Assembly (NCBI GenBank): GCA_900550825.1
Contig: URTZ01000092.1
Location: forward strand, 1-7,873
Length of the DNA: 7,873 nt
Origin: an uncultured Collinsella sp.
GTDB taxonomy: Bacteria > Actinomycetota > Coriobacteriia > Coriobacteriales > Coriobacteriaceae
Direction: 5' to 3'
The translations under genes were made by a program, and so were the position numbers. The notes under the pieces are model-generated. The model was not told the DNA's origin, ran no database searches, and saw only the letters and a list, made by a program, of their open reading frames with translations. How positions within the stretch are numbered: position 1 is the stretch's first letter; each line of letters begins with the position of its first letter. Positions 1 to 4,938 of the stretch are shown here, piece by piece.

Positions 1-55
1 AACCCTGGACCTTGGGATTAAGAGTCCCCTGCTCTACCAACTGAGCTAACGACCC
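1..55 (-). tRNA. tRNA-Lys(CTT), 3' end cut off by the window edge
   Basis: The reverse complement begins with acceptor bases GGGTC and continues through the D-arm (GCTC...GAGC), an anticodon loop CTCTTAA with anticodon CTT, and into the T-arm, where the window stops. The 55 bases are identical to positions 120-174, the matching part of the complete copy. The last 21 bases of the gene, counting CCA, lie outside the window. It is the third and most distal visible tRNA of a leftward unit. Further copies beyond the edge cannot be excluded. Confidence 0.93.
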
Positions 56-59
56 AAAG

Positions 60-85
60 CTAAAGTCCGTTGTGGCGGACTTTAG
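60..85 (-). repeat. 10-bp perfect hairpin between the two tRNA-Lys copies
   Basis: Arms CTAAAGTCCG (60-69) and CGGACTTTAG (76-85) pair perfectly around a 6-nt loop. In the leftward transcript this sits 13 nt downstream of the 3' end of the complete tRNA-Lys and 4 nt before the 5' end of the next copy. No U-run follows, so it is a poor intrinsic terminator. A stem separating two tRNAs in the precursor, possibly a nuclease processing site or an aid to independent folding, is an inference. Confidence 0.6.
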
Positions 86-98
86 AGGAGATATCGTG

Positions 99-174
99 TG
101 GTGGGCCGTCAGGGGGTCGAACCCTGGACCTTGGGATTAAGAGTCCCCTGCTCTACCAACTGAGCTAACGACCC
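99..174 (-). tRNA. tRNA-Lys(CTT), complete
   Basis: This is a 76-nt gene including an encoded CCA. The acceptor stem GGGTCGT pairs with ACGGCCC (one G-T wobble), followed by discriminator A and CCA at 101-99. The D-stem is GCTC/GAGC, the anticodon loop is CTCTTAA giving anticodon CTT, and the T-loop is the usual TTCGAcc type. The outermost anticodon-stem pair (G27 with A43) appears mismatched. It reads Lys AAG codons. It lies 22 nt after tRNA-His and shares its promoter. Confidence 0.95.
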
Positions 175-196
175 GATATCAACACGAAGCAAGAAC

Positions 197-274
197 TGGG
201 GTGGGTAAAGGGACTCGAACCCTCGACCTACGGGACCACAACCCGTCGCTCTAGCCAACTGAGCTACACCCACC
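197..274 (-). tRNA. tRNA-His(GTG)
   Basis: The gene is 78 nt with encoded CCA. The reverse complement starts GGTGGGTG, where the first G is the G-1 residue peculiar to tRNA-His, and ends TACCCAC-C-CCA, so G-1 faces C73 as in other bacterial histidine tRNAs. The anticodon loop TTGTGGT gives anticodon GTG. It is the first gene of the leftward tRNA unit, with its 5' end about 27 bp downstream of the -10 box. Confidence 0.96.
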
Positions 275-300
275 GTGTCCTGTGCGCTTCGCGCTCGACT

Positions 301-329
301 ATTATTGCAAGGAACGCCACGCGATGCAA
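301..329 (-). promoter_or_regulatory. Promoter of the tRNA-His/tRNA-Lys unit
   Basis: On the minus strand a -35 box TTGCAT (324-329) and a -10 box AATAAT (301-306) are separated by exactly 17 bp. The bases just after the -10 box are GC-rich (GTCGAGCGCG), a discriminator type known from stringently controlled stable-RNA promoters. Upstream of the -35 box (330-362) lies A/T-rich DNA with an inverted repeat of arms TTTTCAA/TTGAAAA (337-355), which could act as an UP element. Control by growth rate is inferred. Confidence 0.7.
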
Positions 330-439
330 GCCCCAATTTTCAAGAATTTTGAAAAGAGTTTTTCGAGACCATTTCGAGCAAATCCCACCAGTTCCATAGG
401 AGTAAACTTGCCCCACTGCAAATGCTCGAAAGGACCGGC

Positions 440-1621
440 ATGAAAGAACTCTCCAACCGCACGGCAACGTTTACCGATTCCGTCATCCGCCGCATGACGC
501 GCATCTCCAACAAGTATGGCGCCGTCAACCTGTCGCAGGGCTTCCCCGACTTCGATCCCCCGGCGCAGCTGCTCAACAGCCTGAGCACCATCGCCGCCGA
601 TCCCAAGCCGCTCTATCACCAGTACTCCATCACCTGGGGCTCCCAGGCCATGCGCGAGGCACTCGCGGCCAAGCAGGAGCACTTTATGGGCATGCCGATC
701 AACCCCAATGAGAACATCGTGATCACCTGCGGCTCCACCGAGGCAATGATGGCCGCCATGATGACGGTCACAAACCCCGGCGACAAGGTCGTCATCTTCT
801 CGCCGTTCTACGAGAACTACGGCGCCGACACGATCCTTTCGGGTGCCGAGCCCATCTACGTGCCGCTCAACCCGCCCACATTCGACTTTGACCGCGAGAC
901 ACTCGAGGCGGCCTTCCGCGACAACGACCCCAAGGCCATCGTCCTATGCAACCCTTCCAACCCCTGCGGCAAGGTCTTTACACGCGATGAGCTCGCCTTT
1001 ATCGCCGACCTCTGCAAAAAGTACGACACCTACTGCATCACCGACGAGGTCTACGAGCACATCGTCTACGCGCCCCACGAGCACGTCTATATGGCCACGC
1101 TGCCCGGCATGTTTGAGCGCACCATCAGCTGCAGCTCGCTGTCCAAGACCTACTCCATCACCGGCTGGCGTCTGGGCTACACTATCGCCCCTGCCGAAAT
1201 CACCGAGCGCATCAAAAAGGTCCACGACTTCCTCACCGTGGGCGCCGCCGCCCCCCTGCAGGAAGCCGTCGTCACCGCCCTCAAATTCGACGACAGCTAT
1301 TACGATGAGGTCCTCGACCTCTACACCGCCAAGCGCGACCTGTTCTGCCAGGGACTCGACAGCATCGGTCTTGAGCATAACGTGCCGCAGGGCGCCTACT
1401 ACGTCATGATGGACATCTCTGAGTTTGGCTATGACAGCGACCTCGAATTCTGCGAGGACCTCGCGTCTAAGGTGGGCGTGGGCGCCGTGCCCGGCTCGAG
1501 CTTCTTCCGCGAGCCCGTCAACCACCTGATTCGTTTCCACTTTGCCAAGCGAGACGAGACGCTTAACGCGGCACTGGAGAACCTCAAGTCCCTGCGTGAT
1601 AAAATCAAACCGCGCGGGTAA
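440..1621 (+). CDS. PLP-dependent aminotransferase, class I/II (kynurenine/glutamine/methionine aminotransferase-like)
   Basis: A fold-type I aminotransferase that would move an amino group between an amino acid and a 2-oxo acid in the cytoplasm, using pyridoxal phosphate. From the 440 start it has 393 residues, the usual family size. Visible marks are NLSQGFPDF near the N-terminus, CGSTEA in the cofactor phosphate region, Tyr124 in SPFYENY, SNPCGKVF, Asp202 in ITDEVY, the Schiff-base Lys236 in SLSKTYSITGWR, and the carboxylate-binding Arg365 in LIRFHF. PQGAYYVMMDISEF and LPGMFERT closely recall kynurenine aminotransferase I and YbdL-type methionine aminotransferases, so an aromatic, Gln or Met donor is more likely than Asp, but substrate is not settled by sequence. 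ATG 440 is chosen over ATG 422 because GAAAGGA (428-434) lies 5 nt before it, while 422 has no well-spaced ribosome site. It is transcribed divergently from the tRNA unit. I see no convincing promoter. Confidence 0.9.
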   Translation: MKELSNRTATFTDSVIRRMTRISNKYGAVNLSQGFPDFDPPAQLLNSLSTIAADPKPLYHQYSITWGSQAMREALAAKQEHFMGMPINPNENIVITCGSTEAMMAAMMTVTNPGDKVVIFSPFYENYGADTILSGAEPIYVPLNPPTFDFDRETLEAAFRDNDPKAIVLCNPSNPCGKVFTRDELAFIADLCKKYDTYCITDEVYEHIVYAPHEHVYMATLPGMFERTISCSSLSKTYSITGWRLGYTIAPAEITERIKKVHDFLTVGAAAPLQEAVVTALKFDDSYYDEVLDLYTAKRDLFCQGLDSIGLEHNVPQGAYYVMMDISEFGYDSDLEFCEDLASKVGVGAVPGSSFFREPVNHLIRFHFAKRDETLNAALENLKSLRDKIKPRG

Positions 1622-1647
1622 GGACGGCCCGGCAACTAAAGTAACTA

Positions 1648-1689
1648 AAGAAGCCCCGCACCGCCTGCCGCGTTGCGAGGCTTCTTTTT
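1648..1689 (+). terminator. Intrinsic terminator of the aminotransferase gene
   Basis: AAGAAGCC (1648-1655) pairs with GGCTTCTT (1679-1686). After one C/A mismatch the stem extends inward with CGCA/TGCG, leaving a GC-rich 13-nt loop. The 3' arm runs into TTTTT (1685-1689). It starts 26 nt after the aminotransferase stop codon, so the kinase downstream probably needs its own promoter. Confidence 0.85.
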
Positions 1690-1696
1690 ATGGCGC

Positions 1697-1724
1697 TTTC
1701 TTAAATGGTTTAGAGCTCTATACT
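1697..1724 (+). promoter_or_regulatory. Probable promoter of the ROK kinase gene
   Basis: A good -10 box TATACT (1719-1724) lies between the upstream terminator and the kinase start. The best -35 candidate 16 bp before it is poor (TTTCTT, 1697-1702), so recognition may need an activator, or the -10 may be sufficient. The expected start of transcription near 1731 would leave a leader of about 32 nt carrying the ribosome site. Confidence 0.45.
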
Positions 1725-1762
1725 TTAGTCATGGAGCAACTCGTCCCAGTGAGAGGAATATT

Positions 1763-2653
1763 ATGGAAGAGCAGCAACTTATCGGAGCGCTCGAGGCCGG
1801 CGGCACCAAGATGGTCTGCGCCACGGGCTATGCAGACGGCACGGTCCTGGAGCGTGAGCAGATCGTGACCACGACTCCGCAGGAGACCGTTGAGGCCGTC
1901 AACGCATGGTTTGCCGACAAGGGCATCGCCGCGCTGGGCATCGGCGCATTTGGCCCCACCGCAGTCAACCCCGCTTCACCCCAATACGGCAAGATCCTGG
2001 AGACGCCCAAAACGGCATGGCGCTACTTTGACCTGCTGGGCACTATCCAAAACGAGCTCAATATCCCCTGCGGCTACGATACCGACGTCAACGTCGCCTG
2101 CCTGGGCGAGGTCACGTTTGGTTGCGCCAAGGGCCTCACCGACGTGGTCTACCTGACCATCGGTACCGGCGTGGGCGCCGGCGTGCTCTCGGGCGGTAAG
2201 CTCGTGCACGGCATGATGCATCCCGAGGCCGGCCACATCCTGGTCACGCGTGACCCGCGCGACACCATCGGCGAGCATAGCGCCTGTCCCTTCCACGACA
2301 ACTGCCTCGAGGGCCTCATCGCCGGCCCCGGCGTTAAAAAGCGCTGGGATGGCAAGAGCGCCGGAGACATGGCCGATGACCCGGAGGCCATGGACCTGCT
2401 CGCCGGCTATCTGGCACAGGCGCTCATGACCTACACGCTGTGCTACGCGCCGCAAAAGATCATCATCGGCGGCGGCGTGGCCGACCACACCCCCATCGTG
2501 CCGCTCGCGCGCAAAAAGTGCGCCGAGATGCTCAACGGCTATATCGTCACGCCCGAGGTCAACGACATCGATACCTACATTGTCAACAACAGCCTCGAGG
2601 GAAAGCAGGGCATCATGGGCTGCCTGGCCCTGGGCGCACAGGCGCTTCAGTAG
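1763..2653 (+). CDS. ROK-family sugar kinase, fructokinase-like
   Basis: Predicted cytoplasmic ATP-dependent hexose kinase, most likely making fructose 6-phosphate from fructose, of 296 residues. The phosphate-1 loop is LEAGGTK (10-16). TDVN (107-110) carries the presumed catalytic base Asp108. TIGTGVGAG (132-140) and PEAGH (154-158) form sugar and zinc sites. His158, Cys175, His178 and Cys181 in CPFHDNC match the ROK zinc ligands. IIIGGGV (233-239) is the adenosine segment. Length and motif order match Bacillus YdhR/GmuE-type fructokinase closely. There is no N-terminal helix-turn-helix, so it is not a ROK repressor. The reading frame stays open back to 1673, but ATG 1763 is chosen because AGAGGA (1752-1757) lies 5 nt before it and the family starts at this point. 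It stands alone between two terminators, with no transporter or sugar-pathway partner in the window, so the sugar is inferred from family likeness only. Confidence 0.88.
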   Translation: MEEQQLIGALEAGGTKMVCATGYADGTVLEREQIVTTTPQETVEAVNAWFADKGIAALGIGAFGPTAVNPASPQYGKILETPKTAWRYFDLLGTIQNELNIPCGYDTDVNVACLGEVTFGCAKGLTDVVYLTIGTGVGAGVLSGGKLVHGMMHPEAGHILVTRDPRDTIGEHSACPFHDNCLEGLIAGPGVKKRWDGKSAGDMADDPEAMDLLAGYLAQALMTYTLCYAPQKIIIGGGVADHTPIVPLARKKCAEMLNGYIVTPEVNDIDTYIVNNSLEGKQGIMGCLALGAQALQ

Positions 2654-2735
2654 CAGACGCACCCACAGGGCGTGGCGCGCTCGGCAAATCTAACCTACGG
2701 AACGACGCCACCACGCCTCATATAAGCCCTCAAAT

Positions 2736-2782
2736 AAAAAAGGCCGCCTAGGACCAAACAATACGTCCTAGGCGGCCTTTTT
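2736..2782. terminator. Strong bidirectional terminator between convergent genes
   Basis: A 13-bp perfect stem, GGCCGCCTAGGAC (2742-2754) with GTCCTAGGCGGCC (2765-2777), has a 10-nt loop. Six A residues (2736-2741) precede it and five T residues (2778-2782) follow, so either strand gives a hairpin followed by a U-run. It ends the kinase transcript on the plus strand. On the minus strand it contains the stop codon and final four codons of the VanZ-like gene. Confidence 0.92.
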
Positions 2783-3217
2783 GGCGTGCATCAGCGACCG
2801 TAAGAGATATCGGAGCACAACGCCCGTTGCCGCTCCACAGCAGTCGATCATCACATCGGTGATCATGCCGGCGCGTCCCGGCACAAAGAGCTGAATCGTC
2901 TCGTCGATCGAGGGAATCAGCAGCAGGAACACCGCCGTGGGCAGCAGCACGTCAAAGGTGCGCCGGCCCTCAAGATCAAAGGCGTGCGTTGCCAGGATGC
3001 CGAGCACCATATACTCGGTAAAATGCGCGCACTTGCGAACAACAAAGTTGGTCACCCATTCATATGGAAGTCCCACGCCGTGCAGGAAACCGCGGATAGC
3101 TTCCATGACCGTTAGGCTCAGCGAGCCCGACCCCGAGCCGGGAACCAGCGAATTGCCCCAGATCAAGAGCGCCATCAGGCAGGTCACGACCGCCCATTTT
3201 CGATTGATCTTAACCAT
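2768..3217 (-). CDS. VanZ-like family membrane protein
   Basis: A small integral membrane protein of 149 residues and unknown biochemical role. Hydrophobic segments lie at about 8-25, 68-80, 90-104 and 118-139. The family signature is clear: VRKCAHFTEYMVLG (60-73) and DETIQLFVPGR (105-115), followed by Asp121 and a glycine-rich final helix. The family is named for a gene in the VanA glycopeptide-resistance cluster, but most members are chromosomal housekeeping genes. With no other van genes here, resistance should not be inferred. The ATG is 7 nt after the stop of the upstream gene. The ribosome site GGAGG (3230-3234) lies within the end of that gene, about 12 nt before the start, so translational coupling is likely. 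The last codons and TAG form one arm of the terminator hairpin. Confidence 0.88.
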   Translation of the reverse strand: MVKINRKWAVVTCLMALLIWGNSLVPGSGSGSLSLTVMEAIRGFLHGVGLPYEWVTNFVVRKCAHFTEYMVLGILATHAFDLEGRRTFDVLLPTAVFLLLIPSIDETIQLFVPGRAGMITDVMIDCCGAATGVVLRYLLRSLMHAKKAA

Positions 3218-3224
3218 GCAGAAG

Positions 3225-4625
3225 TTATGCCTCCGCGCGGAGCGGCGCGAAGCTGGCGGTACCGCCCTCGATAACGCTCAGATAGGCACGGCCCGTACGC
3301 TTGGCGGTAGAGGACTGCAGGCGCTCGATCTCTTCCTCGAGGATCTGATTGACGCGCTCGTGACGACGATTTTCCATAATGCCGGCGGCAATAGCCTCGG
3401 CTCGCTCGATGCTCTCGCGCGAGATACGGGCAGTATCCTCGGGGAACACAGCGCTGTGACGGCCGACATACGCGGGGGCGGCAGGCTGAGGGGCAGTGAC
3501 GGGAGCGGGGGCTGCAGCAGGAGCGGGCTCGTCGATCTCGTCCAGAATCGCGGTGGCGGCGGCCCACATGTCCTCGTGGCCCGAGTAATCGGCCATGGGG
3601 ACATCAACCTCGAGCGAGGCGTCCGGAAGGTCGCCGGTGTCAATGCGATCTTGGGCATCAATCGATGCGGTGATGGCTGCAGGCTCATCGAGGTCATCGA
3701 GATCGATGTCCGCGGCACCGGAGATGATAGGCATGCTGGCGAGGTTTGCGTTGTACGGCGCAGCCTCAGCCGCCTGCTGCTGGGCAGGAGCGCCCCAAAG
3801 CGAGCTTTCGGCGGCACGGCGGGCGGCAACGGCCTCCTCGTCCGCGGTCATGGCTTCATCAACGTACGAATTATCGGCAGAAGCGTTCGCGTCCGCCGAG
3901 GTAGCGCTGTAGGCGTTATTGGCTGCCGCGTTGGCAACGAGTGCCACGAAAGCCGCTGTGCTGCCCGCAGGGGCGGCCTTGGAGCCCGACACGGCACGCG
4001 CCGCGGCGGCGATGTCGTCGCGATTGAAGGAGCCGGTCTGCCCGCCGTTGGTGAGCTCGTCGATGGCGACTTGATAGACGTCGCGCGAGCGTGCAGGGTC
4101 GCAGCTAACCGGCGAATCGTCGTCGAGCATACTGTCGATCATGGACCAAGCCTCGGCCTCGTCCATAGCACCTGCGGCTCGAGCGATGGTAGGGACACCA
4201 TCATCGACATGACGGCGCTGGAACGCACCAGTCAGGCCGGAAAGGAATGCCGAGGTAGACTGCTCCGACTGAGCCTGAGAAGCAGAAGTCGCAGCGTAAG
4301 GAGTCGCATCCTGCTGCTGAGCTGGAATCGAGGCGGTCTTGAACTCGCTTTGATGCTGATTGAGATTGGCGGCACCGCCCATGGCATCGGGCTGGAACAG
4401 ACGCTCTTCACGCTGCGCACGATACTCGGAGATACCCAGCGAGGCGGCATAGATGCCCACGCCCGCCACCGCGCCCACGGCGAAGGGAACCGCACCCGCC
4501 ACGACCGTCTCGTTCACCGACGAAAACGGCAGCGTCGCGGCATACATAACCACGGGAGCGGCAAGGCCGATCCCGCACGAAAGTCCAGCAAGGACTGCTC
4601 GTTGTGTTGCATCAGAAGAAGCCAT
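3225..4625 (-). CDS. Unrecognised protein with two N-terminal membrane segments and a long low-complexity tail
   Basis: I do not recognise this 466-residue protein. Two hydrophobic segments at about 11-31 and 40-62 would form a membrane hairpin. The rest is hydrophilic, rich in Ala, Gln, Asp and Glu, and probably largely disordered. Three stretches look structured: 134-212 (including EAEAWSMIDSMLDDD and RSRDVYQVAIDEL), a related W-containing acidic motif at 350-367 (EDMWAAATAILDEIDEP), and a charged helix at 401-437 with coiled-coil character before a basic/hydrophobic end (RTGRAYLSVIEGG). A proline/alanine stretch (366-385) links the last two. ATG 4625 is preferred over the in-frame TTG at 4652 because GGGGAGA lies about 4-5 nt before it. 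It has its own promoter and is followed 7 nt later by the VanZ-like gene, suggesting a shared envelope role. A membrane-anchored scaffold is one possibility. Function is unknown. Confidence 0.8.
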   Translation of the reverse strand: MASSDATQRAVLAGLSCGIGLAAPVVMYAATLPFSSVNETVVAGAVPFAVGAVAGVGIYAASLGISEYRAQREERLFQPDAMGGAANLNQHQSEFKTASIPAQQQDATPYAATSASQAQSEQSTSAFLSGLTGAFQRRHVDDGVPTIARAAGAMDEAEAWSMIDSMLDDDSPVSCDPARSRDVYQVAIDELTNGGQTGSFNRDDIAAAARAVSGSKAAPAGSTAAFVALVANAAANNAYSATSADANASADNSYVDEAMTADEEAVAARRAAESSLWGAPAQQQAAEAAPYNANLASMPIISGAADIDLDDLDEPAAITASIDAQDRIDTGDLPDASLEVDVPMADYSGHEDMWAAATAILDEIDEPAPAAAPAPVTAPQPAAPAYVGRHSAVFPEDTARISRESIERAEAIAAGIMENRRHERVNQILEEEIERLQSSTAKRTGRAYLSVIEGGTASFAPLRAEA

Positions 4626-4755
4626 GAGCTCTCCCCATCTTCCAGCACCCAAATCGCATCATTCAGTTGGCTGCGCGAGAGAAGATGAAGCGGGGCTATG
4701 CCCCAAAGCAACGGTATATGGTTCGTTTCATCTGCGTTTTCCGTCGCGAAGCTTA
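4626..4755 (-). other. 5' leader of the two-gene membrane operon
   Basis: About 130 nt separate the predicted transcription start from ATG 4625, long for a simple leader. It contains a tight hairpin GGGGC/GCCCC with a 3-nt loop (4692-4704). A possible 11-codon reading frame (ATG 4729-4731 to TAG 4696-4698) begins before the hairpin and stops inside it, but its ribosome site is weak. I recognise no known riboswitch. Confidence 0.4.
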
Positions 4756-4761
4756 AAAGCT

Positions 4762-4790
4762 ATTATGCGAAACCGCCCTGTCGATTGCAA
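4762..4790 (-). promoter_or_regulatory. Promoter of the membrane-protein/VanZ operon
   Basis: On the minus strand TTGCAA (4785-4790) and CATAAT (4762-4767) are spaced by exactly 17 bp, a near-consensus housekeeping-type promoter. It sits downstream of the rho terminator, so the operon is independent of rho transcription. Transcription would start near 4755. Confidence 0.75.
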
Positions 4791-4869
4791 GCGACGATGT
4801 CGGATTGAAACGGGAAACCTGCTGCTCGTCGGTCTTACGGTCAAAAATAAGCGCGGAGCGGCGCTATGG

Positions 4870-4901
4870 AAAAGGGCCGAGGCTCAAAGCCCCGACCCTT
4901 T
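4870..4901 (-). terminator. Intrinsic terminator of rho
   Basis: In the leftward direction a 14-bp stem is formed by 4888-4901 and 4871-4884, with two G-T wobbles and a 3-nt TTG loop, followed by TTTT (4873-4870). It lies 37 nt after the rho stop codon. The 3' end of rho mRNA is thus made without Rho itself. Confidence 0.85.
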
Positions 4902-4938
4902 ATCGCATTGATAACTATCGCTGCGCGTGGATGACAAC

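Noticed and set aside
337..355. AT-rich inverted repeat as a terminator
   Set aside because: Arms are almost wholly A/T, no gene ends there, and it lies between divergent promoters. It fits better as part of an UP element.
422..439. Upstream ATG for the aminotransferase
   Set aside because: No ribosome site at useful spacing, whereas ATG 440 has GAAAGGA 5 nt before it.
1673..1762. Thirty extra N-terminal codons for the ROK kinase
   Set aside because: They overlap the terminator of the upstream gene and the promoter -10 region, and the family begins at the GGTK-loop segment following ATG 1763.
1976..2662. 228-codon frame opposite the ROK kinase
   Set aside because: His/Val/Gly/Asp-rich antisense shadow. 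The kinase on the other strand has all family motifs.
2768..3217. VanZ-like gene as evidence of glycopeptide resistance
   Set aside because: No ligase, dehydrogenase, dipeptidase or two-component genes nearby. VanZ-like proteins are common in Gram-positives without resistance.
4626..4652. TTG start nine codons upstream for the unknown membrane protein
   Set aside because: The ribosome site GGGGAGA lies inside this segment and is correctly placed for ATG 4625.
2937..4688. Long open frame (583 codons) on the plus strand opposite the unknown membrane gene and VanZ
   Set aside because: Its product is Arg/Gly/Ser-rich with no domain, it has no suitable start signal, and it mirrors GC-rich codon use of the opposite genes, which have ribosome sites, membrane segments and a family signature.
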